Source: an uncultured Opitutaceae bacterium
GTDB lineage: Bacteria; Verrucomicrobiota; Verrucomicrobiia; Opitutales; Opitutaceae
Reading direction: 5' to 3'
Assembly (NCBI GenBank): GCA_903890485.1
Contig: CAITBM010000006.1
Coordinates: 75,901-139,900, forward strand
Length of the DNA stretch: 64,000 nt
This document shows positions 8,270-16,495 of the stretch, in pieces. The position numbers and the translations under genes are program-made. Numbering within the stretch: position 1 is the first letter of the stretch; each line of letters starts with the position of its first letter. The notes beneath the pieces are model-generated. The model did not search any database, was not told the DNA's origin, and worked only from the letters and a program-made list of their open reading frames with translations.

Positions 8270-9974
8270 GCTCCGCCTGGTCCTTCTCGGCCATCGCCCG
8301 GATCGTCTCGTCGGTCGGGTCCAGGCCGCTGGCCAACCGATGCTCCGCCGTGGCCTGATCCCTTAGGCCAAGGCCGAGGAGCACGTTCCCGAGCCAATAA
8401 TGGGCGCGGGCGTCCCCGGGGAAATCCAGGACGAGCGCCTCGAGCTCGCGCCGGGCATCCAAGGCGTGGCCCGACGTGGAAAGGCTGACCCCGGTCAAGA
8501 GGCGCGACATCGGGTTTCCCGGTGACAGGAACTGCGCGGTCTCGATCTCGTGTCCCGCGGCCCGCGTGTTGCCGCGGATCAGGAACTGGACGGCATAGTC
8601 GTTGTGGTCTCCCGCGCAGCGGTCGATCCCGTAGAGCACCCCGAAGGCGCCCGAGGCGAGGGCAAGCGGGATCCACACGCACCGGGCGACATGGAGCGCC
8701 GCGCCGCGAAGCGGCGCCTCCAGCGCCAGGACGCCCACCGAGGCCAGGAGGGCCAGCGCCGGGACAAACTCAAACTGGTAGCGCGAGCAGGTCCCAAAGA
8801 AAAAGGACACGAGGAGAAGGGAGCTGGCTGAGACCCAGGCGGCCGAGATCGCCAGCAATCGGAGGGCCGGCTGCGGGTGCGCCCTGCGGATGAATCCGGG
8901 CACGAAGAGAGCCGCCCAGAGTATCGGGGCGCAGAGCAGGATCCCCGAGATATGCTCCACTGCGCCGTGGTCGACGGGGAGGATCTCCCTGAGTGGACCG
9001 AGTGCGGGCTCGTGAAAATAGGGGAAAATCCGCGTGAGGGAAACGGACTGCGCCAGGTAGAGGCGCAGGTTGGTCCCGAGGAAGCTCGCCCCAAAGGTCC
9101 GCAGGTGGGCGACGTAGACACCCGCCAGCTGCCAGGCCTCACCGAAGTCAAACGGGCTCCCAAAGCGGTCGGCGTTGTAGAGCGCGGCCAGGGCGCCGCA
9201 GAACGCAAGCGGCAGGACGCCGGCGACCCACGCCCCAACCTCCCGGCGCCGGTTTCCCAGCAGGAGGAAAAGCAGCAGGATGGCAGCGCTCGGGAGCACG
9301 GTGGGGCGGGCAAGGAAGGCGAGGCCGAAGGCCATGCTGGCGCACGCCAGGCTCCCCGCCTCCTTGCCGGGCAGGGTCAGGCACCGCCACAGGAAACCGA
9401 GGGCCGCGGAGACCGCGAGGTAGCTGAAGGCGATCGGGACCTCCCAGATGTCCGCGCGCGCGGCGAGCAACGGGGCGTAGGAGCCGAGTCCAAGGACGAG
9501 GACGAGTATCGGCGGGACCCAACCGGGGGCCCCTGGAAAAACCCGCCGCCGGATGGACAGGAGGAGCGCAACGTTCACGGCGAGCCCGATCGAGCAGAGC
9601 AGGACGACCGCTCCCCAGTGCGGCAGCCATCCGCCCGTCAGGAAGTGCCACGGGATGAAGACCAGGACGGCCGGCGCGACGCCAAAGTAGAGGTAGAGGC
9701 GCCCTCCCCGGTAGCTCAGGTCGTGCAGGCGGTACCTCGGGTCCTCCCGCGCCACGCGGTTTGCCTCGGGATCATAGGGATCCTTGAGCGAGGTCAGCAC
9801 GTCCGGGGCCGCCTTGTCGAGGTAGAGGTGTCCGGCGAGGAGGCCGCGGGCGAGCAGGTTGTAGGCCGCCTCCCGGGGCTCCGGGTTGTCGCGGTCGGTG
9901 ACGCCCATCCCGCCGAGGAAGAGGTATGCGGCCACGACCAGGATGAAGGCTGATGCGGCAAGGCGGGATTCCAT
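8253..9974 (-). CDS. Polytopic membrane protein, GT39-like, with short C-terminal repeat region
   Basis: A 573-residue protein with an N-terminal helix (residues 5-25), an extracytoplasmic loop with DRDNPEPREAAYNLLARG, about ten further hydrophobic segments and a short C-terminal TPR-like part (RELEALVLDFPGDARAHYWLGNVLLGLG). The pattern of helices and charged first loop resembles GT-C membrane glycosyltransferases, but no diagnostic catalytic motif is certain. It lies 43 bp after dnaE2 on the same strand and could be transcribed by read-through from the SOS operon. It converges on the other TPR membrane protein with a 17-bp overlap; the two share architecture more than obvious sequence identity. 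Confidence 0.65.
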   Translation of the reverse strand: MESRLAASAFILVVAAYLFLGGMGVTDRDNPEPREAAYNLLARGLLAGHLYLDKAAPDVLTSLKDPYDPEANRVAREDPRYRLHDLSYRGGRLYLYFGVAPAVLVFIPWHFLTGGWLPHWGAVVLLCSIGLAVNVALLLSIRRRVFPGAPGWVPPILVLVLGLGSYAPLLAARADIWEVPIAFSYLAVSAALGFLWRCLTLPGKEAGSLACASMAFGLAFLARPTVLPSAAILLLFLLLGNRRREVGAWVAGVLPLAFCGALAALYNADRFGSPFDFGEAWQLAGVYVAHLRTFGASFLGTNLRLYLAQSVSLTRIFPYFHEPALGPLREILPVDHGAVEHISGILLCAPILWAALFVPGFIRRAHPQPALRLLAISAAWVSASSLLLVSFFFGTCSRYQFEFVPALALLASVGVLALEAPLRGAALHVARCVWIPLALASGAFGVLYGIDRCAGDHNDYAVQFLIRGNTRAAGHEIETAQFLSPGNPMSRLLTGVSLSTSGHALDARRELEALVLDFPGDARAHYWLGNVLLGLGLRDQATAEHRLASGLDPTDETIRAMAEKDQAEPSRPR

Positions 9975-10017
9975 GGGTCCGGCGGTTTATCGCCCCGGCG
10001 CCGCGGGGCGGCAAACC

Positions 10018-13000
10018 CTATCGGAAGTCGTGCGAGGACTGCTCGGGCAGGCCGAGCTCGGGCATGCCCGAGATCTCCTCCGCCATGATGTGGATCACGC
10101 CCTTCTCGTTCTGCAGCCGGCCCGTGATCAGGAGCGCGGGCTCCAGGTTGATGACAAGCCTAGCCTCCTCGAAGAGCCGGGGCCTGACGATCGCATTGGC
10201 GAGACCCGTCTCGTCCTCGAGCGTGATGAAGCAGAACCCCTTCGCCGTGCCCGGCCGCTGGCGCGTGATGACCGAGCCGCAGATCCTGACGCGCGCGCCG
10301 GCGGGCACGTCCCGGAGCCCGGCCGCCGTGCTCACCCCCTCCAGGAGCGGGCGGGCGAGCCTCATGGGGTGGGCCCCGGCCGTGAGCGAGAGGTGCGTGT
10401 AGTCGGCGTGCAGCCGCTCAAGGAGCGTCATCCGCTCCAGCGGCGAAAGCTCCCCCTCGGCGGCCGGGTCCGTGTCCCGGAAGAGGTCGTCCTGCCCGTG
10501 GAACGCCTCGACCGTCCACAGGGCGGATCTCCGGTGGCCCGCGAGCGCGTTTAGGGCGCCCGCGCCCGCCAGGGCCCTGCGCTCGGCCGCGCCCAGATCG
10601 ACCCGGCGCAGGAAATCGCCAAGGGAGGCGAACGGCCGCTCGCCCCGCGCCTGGAGCAGCGAGGCGACGGCCTGGCGCCTCACCCCGCGCACGCTCTCCA
10701 GGCCCAGGCGCACGGTCGTGTCCCCATCGACCCGGGATTTCGCATCGGAGGCCTGGACGCAGACCGGCAGGAATGAGACGCCGTGGCGCCTGCCGTCCTG
10801 GATCAGGCTCGCCGGGGAGTAGAACCCCATCGGCTGGCAGTTCAGGAGGGAGGCATAGAAGGCCCCCGGGTGGTGCACCTTCAGCCACGCGCTCGCATAG
10901 GCGATCAGGGCGAAGCTGATCGCGTGGGACTCGGGGAACCCGTAGAGCGCGAAGGATGCGAGCGACTTCACGAGGTACGCGATGGCCGGCTCGCTGACCC
11001 CGTTCGCCCGGAAGGCGAGCTCAAGCCTCGCCTTCATCCGGTCGAGCCGCTCCTGGGAGCGCGTGAACCCTATGGCCCTGCGGAGCTCGTCGGCCTCCGC
11101 GGCCGTGAACCCCCCGAGCTCCATGGCGAGCCTGAGGATCTGCTCCTGGAAGAGCACCACCCCGAGCGTGCGCTCCAGGATGGGGCGGGCGCGCTCGTCG
11201 GGGTAGGTCACGGGCTCCTCGCCGGAGCGCCGCTTCAGGTAGGGGTTCACGGCGTCCCCCTGGATGGGGCCCGGGCGGATGATCGCGACCTCGACCGCCA
11301 GGTCGTAGAAGGTCTCGGGCTTCATCCGGGGCAGCGTCGACATCTGGGCCCGGCTCTCGACCTGGAAGATGCCGATCGTGTCGGCCTCCTGGAGCATCCG
11401 GAACACGGCCGGGTCGTCCTTGGGCAGGCGAGCAAGGTCAACCGGCCTTCCGCGGCGGGCGCAGATCTCAACGGCGTCCTGCAGGGCCGCCATCATGCCG
11501 AGCCCGAGCAGGTCCACCTTGAGCATCCCCATGTCCTCGATGTCGTTCTTGTCCCACTGCAGGACGGAGCGGCCCGGCATCCGAGCGTTCTCAAGCGGCA
11601 CGAACTCCGAGAGGTTGCCAGCCGAGAGCACCATCCCCCCGGAGTGCTGGCCCAGGTGCCGCGGGAGCCCCTTCACCCTCCTGCAGGTGTCCAGGAGCGC
11701 CAGGAGCCGCGGGTGGGAGTCGGGGACGCCGGCCATGCGCAGCTGCTCGCCGAGCTTGATCGTCTGGGGGAGGTCCCCGCCGTGGTAGAGGCTCGAGAAC
11801 CGGTCGAGGGCGTCGTCCGGGAAACCGAAGACCTTGCCGACCTCCCGGATCGTGCTGCGGCCCCGGTAGGTGATCACGTTGGCCGTCATCGCGGCGCCCC
11901 TCCTGCCGTAGCGCCGGTAGACCTCCTGGATCAATTCCTCGCGCCGCTCGCCGCTCGGCAGGTCCAGGTCGATGTCGGGCCAGTCGGTCCGGCCCTCGGA
12001 GAGGAAGCGCTCGAAGAGCAGCTTGCTCTCGATGGGATCTACGGCCGTGATCCCGAGCGCGTAGCACACGGCGCTGTTGGCCGCGCTCCCGCGGCCCTGC
12101 ACCAGGGACCCGCGCTCCCGCGCGAAGGAGCAGAGGTCCCAGACGATCAGGAAGTACCCGCTGAAGCCGAGCTTGGCGATCAGGGCCAGCTCGCGCTCGA
12201 TCTGGCGCCGCACGTTGCCGACCACGCTCCCGTAGCGCTGCTGGGCCCCGAAGAGCGTCATCTTCCTCAGGAAGGAATCCTGCGACTCGCCGGCGGGGAC
12301 CGGGTGGTCCGGGAAGCGGTAGCCCAGGTTTGAGAGCGTGAACTCGATCCTCCCGGCAAGCCTCTCGGTGTTGAGGACCGCCTCGGGCAGGTCCGCGAAG
12401 AGCGCCTCCATCTCGGGCGCCCCCTTCAGGTGGCGCTCGCGGTTAAGCGAGAGCCTCCTGCCCGCGGCGTCGAGCGTCGTGTGGTGGCGAAGGCAGGTGA
12501 AGACGTCCACCACGCCCCCATCCTCCGGTGCCGCGTGCAGGACGCCGTTTGTCGCCAGGATCGGGAGCCCCCGGGCCCGGGCCCAGTCGACAAGGAACGT
12601 GTTCTCCCGCTCCTCGCCCGGGACCCGGTGCCGCTGGATCTCCACGTAGAGGTGCTCCCTGCCGAAGATCCTTAGGAGCCGCTCCCCGGCCTCCTCGGCC
12701 GCGCGGGCCCCGCCCGCATGCCAGGCGCCCCGGACGGGCCCCTCCAGGTCGCCCGTCAGCGCCACGAGCCCGTGGTGCGCCTCGGCGAGCTCCGCCCAGC
12801 CCACCCGGCCCTCGCCCTTCTCGGCCCTCAGGTGCACCGTGGTCAGGAGGCCGCAGAGGGCCTGGTATCCCGCCCGTGTCGCGACCAGGACCGGCACCAC
12901 GCTGCCATCCTCCATCGTGAGCTCGGAGCCGACCAGGGCCCTGACCCCGGCCTCCTTGCCCGACATGTGGAGCCGGACCGCGCCGTACACCCCGTCGCGG

Positions 13001-13119
13001 TCGCAAAGCCCAAGAGCGGCCATCCCGAGCCTGCCCGCCTCGCGCACGAGGGACTCGGGAAGCGAGCCGGCGCGCAGGAACGAGAACGCGCTGCGCGCGT
13101 GGAGTTCGACGTAGGCCAT
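10018..13119 (-). CDS. dnaE2: Error-prone DNA polymerase III alpha subunit DnaE2
   Basis: Catalytic polymerase of the ImuA/ImuB/DnaE2 mutasome, which copies past DNA lesions during the SOS response. The 1033-residue length fits DnaE2 rather than replicative DnaE1 (about 1160). The PHP domain starts at residue 3 (VELHARSAFSFLRAGS); the C-family catalytic acids are in PDIDLDL (Asp382, 384 and 386), followed by the palm, fingers, helix-hairpin-helix and OB domains, with the OB domain seen in GARVRICGSVITRQRPG. The short C-terminus lacks the tau-binding extension of replicative enzymes. Start ATG has AAGGA nine bases upstream. It is the last gene of the lexA-imuA-imuB-dnaE2 cassette, 22 bp after imuB. 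Confidence 0.96.
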   Translation of the reverse strand: MAYVELHARSAFSFLRAGSLPESLVREAGRLGMAALGLCDRDGVYGAVRLHMSGKEAGVRALVGSELTMEDGSVVPVLVATRAGYQALCGLLTTVHLRAEKGEGRVGWAELAEAHHGLVALTGDLEGPVRGAWHAGGARAAEEAGERLLRIFGREHLYVEIQRHRVPGEERENTFLVDWARARGLPILATNGVLHAAPEDGGVVDVFTCLRHHTTLDAAGRRLSLNRERHLKGAPEMEALFADLPEAVLNTERLAGRIEFTLSNLGYRFPDHPVPAGESQDSFLRKMTLFGAQQRYGSVVGNVRRQIERELALIAKLGFSGYFLIVWDLCSFARERGSLVQGRGSAANSAVCYALGITAVDPIESKLLFERFLSEGRTDWPDIDLDLPSGERREELIQEVYRRYGRRGAAMTANVITYRGRSTIREVGKVFGFPDDALDRFSSLYHGGDLPQTIKLGEQLRMAGVPDSHPRLLALLDTCRRVKGLPRHLGQHSGGMVLSAGNLSEFVPLENARMPGRSVLQWDKNDIEDMGMLKVDLLGLGMMAALQDAVEICARRGRPVDLARLPKDDPAVFRMLQEADTIGIFQVESRAQMSTLPRMKPETFYDLAVEVAIIRPGPIQGDAVNPYLKRRSGEEPVTYPDERARPILERTLGVVLFQEQILRLAMELGGFTAAEADELRRAIGFTRSQERLDRMKARLELAFRANGVSEPAIAYLVKSLASFALYGFPESHAISFALIAYASAWLKVHHPGAFYASLLNCQPMGFYSPASLIQDGRRHGVSFLPVCVQASDAKSRVDGDTTVRLGLESVRGVRRQAVASLLQARGERPFASLGDFLRRVDLGAAERRALAGAGALNALAGHRRSALWTVEAFHGQDDLFRDTDPAAEGELSPLERMTLLERLHADYTHLSLTAGAHPMRLARPLLEGVSTAAGLRDVPAGARVRICGSVITRQRPGTAKGFCFITLEDETGLANAIVRPRLFEEARLVINLEPALLITGRLQNEKGVIHIMAEEISGMPELGLPEQSSHDFR

Positions 13120-13141
13120 GGCGTCCTTCCCTCTGGGCCCC

Positions 13142-14593
13142 CTAGTCGAGCATGCCCTCGACCCGCCATGCCCCCGCGCTGCGCGCGATCTGGTAGATGC
13201 CGCCTCCGGAAAGCTCCACCTGCCAGGTTTCCTGCTCCCAATTTTCAGGCTTCCACCAGTCCCCCGAGGCGCGCCAGGGCCCCAGGGCCGCGCGCACCCG
13301 GCCCTCCAGGCGACCGCCCTCCAGGCGCGCGGGCATTCCCCCCTCGCAGGAGACCTCGACCGGCCACGGCGGCCGGAAGCGCCGCAGCGTGGGTCCGCAG
13401 GCCGGGTGCACCGGCTCGGCCAGGCGGGGTGTCACGGATTCCAAGGGGCGGCGCATCACGAAGGCATCGGGCCGGTGCGTGTCGAGGAGCTCCGGGGTCC
13501 CCACCCTGTCATCGCCCACGATCGCCGCCACCCGCGCCAGGTTCTCCCAGAACGAGGCGCCGTCCCTCAGGCCCGTGTCAAAGAGCCCCTCCTGCATCTC
13601 GGGCGGGCGGGCCGGCGCGGCGACGAGCCTCACCCCCGTGACGCGAGCCTCGGTGCGCACGGTGGCTAGGTGCCCGCCCAGGACGCGCAGCCATCCCTCC
13701 ACGTCGGCTCCCGGCTCTGGCAGCCTGAATTCCCGGCGGTGGTCGGTCTCGTCCTCCAACAGGAGCGTGAGCGAGAGCTTCTCGGCCACCATGCCCGCGC
13801 CCCGGAGCTCGAGCGCAATCCTCTCGGCAAAGCGGCGCATCTTGAAGAGGAGGGGCTCCGTCGACTCGACCGGCGGCTCATAGGCCCACTGCGCCGCAAA
13901 GCTCCGCGCCGGCTCCACCAGGCGAAGCACCCGGTTCGTCTCCCCGGCCGCGCGCTCCCAGAGGAGGACGCCCTCGGAGCCCATCCTCGCCCCCACCTCC
14001 GCCTTGGAAAGTGCGGTCAGGCCTCCCAGGGTCATGATCCCCCATCCCCTAAGGATCGCCTCCTGCCCGGGCGCGGGGGCGGCGAAGGAAAGGGGCAACG
14101 GCTTCAAAAATTCCGCGGCGTCGTCCACGACAAGGACCGGCTCCGCGCACCGCGCGGCGTAAGCGGCGAGGAGCGGCGTGGCCCCGGCGCCGATCCGGGG
14201 AGGGAGCCCCGATGCGGCGAGCTCGGCGGCGCGCAGGCGCATGAGCGCCTCCGTGCGAGTCCGGTCCGCCCCGCGCAGGTCCACGGTGCAGGAGCCCGAG
14301 CCGGTCGACTCGACCCGGGGCGACAGGGTGAAGGCGGCGGCAAGGAGCAGCCGATGCGCCTCGACCTCGCTCTCGGGCTCGCGCTGCCTGAGCACGATTC
14401 CCGGGCACCGCGACATGGCGAGCGTCGCCGCAAGCCCGGGGGCAACCCCTCGGGCCTCGGCCGAGGCCTCCGTGACCCGCGCCGTCCTGCCCTCCCCTGC
14501 GACCAGGGCCACCGCGCGGCCGGCAAGGGAGGGATCGCTCCTCTGCAGGGCACGCAGGGCAAAGTCGGGCACCAGCAGGACGGCGTAGTTCAT
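13142..14593 (-). CDS. imuB: ImuB, Y-family polymerase-like mutasome hub
   Basis: A 483-residue relative of DinB/UmuC that acts as the adaptor joining the beta clamp, DnaE2 and ImuA. The fold is recognisable (N-terminal MNYAVLLVPDFALRAL, then a palm region with ESTGSGSCTVDLRGA), but the acidic catalytic residues of active Y-family polymerases (the DMD and SIDE/SLDE motifs) are missing, as is usual for ImuB. The C-terminal part after about residue 330 is the regulatory extension. The ATG at 14593 overlaps the TGA of imuA. The frame is open further upstream, but that part lies inside imuA and is not homologous. Confidence 0.93.
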   Translation of the reverse strand: MNYAVLLVPDFALRALQRSDPSLAGRAVALVAGEGRTARVTEASAEARGVAPGLAATLAMSRCPGIVLRQREPESEVEAHRLLLAAAFTLSPRVESTGSGSCTVDLRGADRTRTEALMRLRAAELAASGLPPRIGAGATPLLAAYAARCAEPVLVVDDAAEFLKPLPLSFAAPAPGQEAILRGWGIMTLGGLTALSKAEVGARMGSEGVLLWERAAGETNRVLRLVEPARSFAAQWAYEPPVESTEPLLFKMRRFAERIALELRGAGMVAEKLSLTLLLEDETDHRREFRLPEPGADVEGWLRVLGGHLATVRTEARVTGVRLVAAPARPPEMQEGLFDTGLRDGASFWENLARVAAIVGDDRVGTPELLDTHRPDAFVMRRPLESVTPRLAEPVHPACGPTLRRFRPPWPVEVSCEGGMPARLEGGRLEGRVRAALGPWRASGDWWKPENWEQETWQVELSGGGIYQIARSAGAWRVEGMLD

Positions 14594-15246
14594 CCTGCCA
14601 ATTCCGCGGGCACCTCGGCGTGGCTGCGCTCCGTGCGGACCGAGAGCCTGCCGGCAAGGGTCCTGCGCGGCAGGTGCGCGTCGCCGAGTGAAAGCGGGGT
14701 GCCCAGGATGAGCCGCCACGGGACGGCGGGGACAAGGAGCGACTGCGTCTGCACGAGGACGGCCACCGAGCTTGCCTCCGCCGCCCGCTGCAGACGGTAC
14801 CAGGTGGAGGCGGGGGTCCTGTGGAGGATCCGCTCCGTGCAGCCCCGGAGGTCGAGCACCACCACGGCGTAGTTGCCGTCACGCACCAGGATGTCCGCAG
14901 CCGCAAACGCCTGCTCGGGCGCGAGGCAGCGCACCCAGACCAGGTGGCGCAGCAGGTCCTCCGGCACGCACGAGGGCGCGAACCCGTCCGCACCGTCCAC
15001 GAGCGCGATCCTCTGGCGCGCCGCCAGGGTGGCGGCCAGGAGCTCGGCGATCACGGTCTGCCCTCCCCCGCTTGGGGCCGGGGAGACGAGCTCGGTCAGG
15101 CGGCCCGCGGGCAGCCCGCCGCCCAGGGCGTCATCGATCGAGGGTACCGAGACCGGCACGCCGCCGCATGGCCTCCGGGTCTTTTCCGGAAAACGGGCGG
15201 CGAGAAGCGACCGCAGCGCGGAGACGGTTTGGGCAGGGGCGGACAC
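14590..15246 (-). CDS. imuA: ImuA, RecA-like mutasome component
   Basis: A 218-residue RecA/SulA-like protein required with ImuB and DnaE2 for damage-induced mutagenesis. It starts with a Ser/Ala/Arg-rich leader, then the family signature SIDDALGGGLPAGRLTELVS and a degenerate P-loop region (APSGGGQTV) in place of a clean Walker A, which is typical. A Walker B-like strand follows (NYAVVVLDLRG). It sits 16 bp after lexA and shares ATGA with imuB, so stoichiometric co-expression is likely. Confidence 0.92.
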   Translation of the reverse strand: MSAPAQTVSALRSLLAARFPEKTRRPCGGVPVSVPSIDDALGGGLPAGRLTELVSPAPSGGGQTVIAELLAATLAARQRIALVDGADGFAPSCVPEDLLRHLVWVRCLAPEQAFAAADILVRDGNYAVVVLDLRGCTERILHRTPASTWYRLQRAAEASSVAVLVQTQSLLVPAVPWRLILGTPLSLGDAHLPRRTLAGRLSVRTERSHAEVPAELAG

Positions 15247-15262
15247 TTGCCTTCATTCTTTG

Positions 15263-15877
15263 TCAGACTGCGGCGCCCCTGCGGATCAGGCCCACCAGCA
15301 CGCCCTGCGACTCAAGCTGCCGCTCGGGCACGATGTCGCGGTAGCGCTTGTTCGCCGCTCGCAGCACCGGCTTGCCGCGCAGGTGCACGAGCCGCTTCAA
15401 GGTGGTCGTCGTCTCATCCACGAGCGCCGCAATGATGTCCCCCTCGCGCGGCTCCCGCCGCTCGAGCACCACCAGGTCGCCGTCCAGGATGTGGGCGTCC
15501 ACCATCGAGTCGCCGTGGACCCGCAGCGCCCAGACCCGGTTCGGCCCCACCCTGTGGATCCCGAAGACGGAGGGATCGATGGAGAGGGTCTCCTCGGGGG
15601 TCTGCTCCTGCATCGCCGGGAGCCCCGCGGGGATGGAGCCAAAGACCGGCATCTCGAAGAGCTGGGCCTGGACGGACGAGGCCTTCAGGCCCCAGGTGCG
15701 CCCCGCGAGCTGCTCGATCTGCCCCTTGTTGGCCAAGGCGCGCAGGTGCCCGATCACGGTGGACTGGCTGCCGAACTTGAACCGGCGCTGGATCTCGCGC
15801 GAGGACGGCGGCACGCCCTTCTCGCGCTGGAAGTGCCGGATGAAGTCGAGGATCTCTTCCTGCCGTTCGGTCATCAT
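15263..15877 (-). CDS. lexA: LexA repressor / self-cleaving protease
   Basis: SOS master repressor, 204 residues. The N-terminal winged helix (residues 1-65, recognition helix around SSREIQRRFKFGSQSTVIGHL) is followed by the S24 autoprotease domain: cleavage site Ala84-Gly85 in SIPAGLP, nucleophile Ser124 in HGDSM and general base Lys161 in TTTTLKRLV. All catalytic elements are intact. The start is one of two adjacent ATGs at 15877/15874; an upstream extension reads into the VOC gene and is not LexA-like. It lies 4 bp after the VOC gene and 16 bp before imuA. The palindrome at 16285-16296 is the likely autoregulatory operator. Confidence 0.96.
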   Translation of the reverse strand: MMTERQEEILDFIRHFQREKGVPPSSREIQRRFKFGSQSTVIGHLRALANKGQIEQLAGRTWGLKASSVQAQLFEMPVFGSIPAGLPAMQEQTPEETLSIDPSVFGIHRVGPNRVWALRVHGDSMVDAHILDGDLVVLERREPREGDIIAALVDETTTTLKRLVHLRGKPVLRAANKRYRDIVPERQLESQGVLVGLIRRGAAV

Positions 15878-15881
15878 GGCC

Positions 15882-16235
15882 TTAGGGATCGGAGCACACC
15901 GACAGCTCGTTGCCGCTCGGCTCCGTGAAGTGGAAGCGGCGGCCACCCGGGTAGGAGAAGATTTCCTGCGTTATCTTCCCGCCGTGCTCGGACACCCGCT
16001 TGAGGGTCTCCTCCAGGCGCGGGTGAAACAGGACCACAAGCGCGCTGCCCGCGGCCTGCGACGCGCGCTTGTCGGAGCGGGCGAAACCCCCGGAAAGCTG
16101 GCCGTCCGTGAACGAGGTGTAGTCGGGGCCGTAGTCGGTGAACTGCCAGCCGAACACCGCCTCGAAGAAGGCCTTGGTCTTCTCCAGGTCGGAGGCGTGA
16201 AACTCGACGTAAAAGATCTTGGTTGCCTGGTCCAT
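15882..16235 (-). CDS. VOC (glyoxalase/bleomycin-resistance) family protein, first gene of the SOS operon
   Basis: A 117-residue single-unit VOC protein: the N-terminal strand KIFYVEFHASDLEKTKAFF, then FGWQFTDYGPDYTSFTDG, and the closing strand GRRFHFTEPSGNELSVCSD. Family members bind a metal or a small molecule as a dimer; His and Glu residues fit metal ligands (His13 and the Glu of FTEPSG), but the substrate is unknown. It sits between the candidate LexA operator and lexA with only 4 bp to lexA, so it should be the leader gene of the SOS transcript. That is an unexpected place for a VOC protein. No strong Shine-Dalgarno precedes the ATG. Confidence 0.85.
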   Translation of the reverse strand: MDQATKIFYVEFHASDLEKTKAFFEAVFGWQFTDYGPDYTSFTDGQLSGGFARSDKRASQAAGSALVVLFHPRLEETLKRVSEHGGKITQEIFSYPGGRRFHFTEPSGNELSVCSDP

Positions 16236-16284
16236 GGTGGGGCGGGTTTGAGGGCTTTGGCTAGGGGGCGATCAGTTGAATGGC

Positions 16285-16296
16285 GTTCATTTGAAC
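16285..16296. promoter_or_regulatory. Candidate LexA operator (GTTC-N4-GAAC)
   Basis: A perfect palindrome, GTTC ATTT GAAC, 50 bp upstream of the VOC start in the VOC-lexA-imuAB-dnaE2 operon. The half-sites are oriented opposite to the Gram-positive CGAAC-N4-GTTCG box and resemble the GTTC-N4-GAAC type I recall being described for verrucomicrobial LexA. A TTGATT element lies just upstream on the minus strand (16318-16313), so the box would overlap the -10 region. Binding is inferred. Confidence 0.7.
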
Positions 16297-16424
16297 GGTA
16301 TCCCATGACAGAAATCAAGCCATGAATTCGTGGTCCTTCGGCGACCCTGCGGCAGACCGCCAACGCAGGGAAGCCGAGAACTGCGACCCAGGCTTGCCCC
16401 GGGCCCTTAAGATCGCTCGGCTAT

Positions 16425-16452
16425 CCAAGATCCCCCATCGAGGGGATCTTGG
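16425..16452. repeat. Perfect 11-bp inverted repeat in the leader of the Gfo/Idh gene
   Basis: CCAAGATCCCC and its exact reverse complement are separated by a 6-nt loop (CATCGA), 43 bp upstream of the ATG at 16496. There is no T run, so it is not a standard terminator. It could be a leader RNA stem-loop or a protein-binding site. Confidence 0.7.
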
Positions 16453-16495
16453 AAGTCCAGGCCCAGTCGGCTGTCCCGAAACCGATCCCTTAAAG

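Noticed and set aside
10783-12333. Plus-strand open frame inside dnaE2
   Set aside because: It is antisense to the conserved polymerase core, has no motif and no ribosome site.
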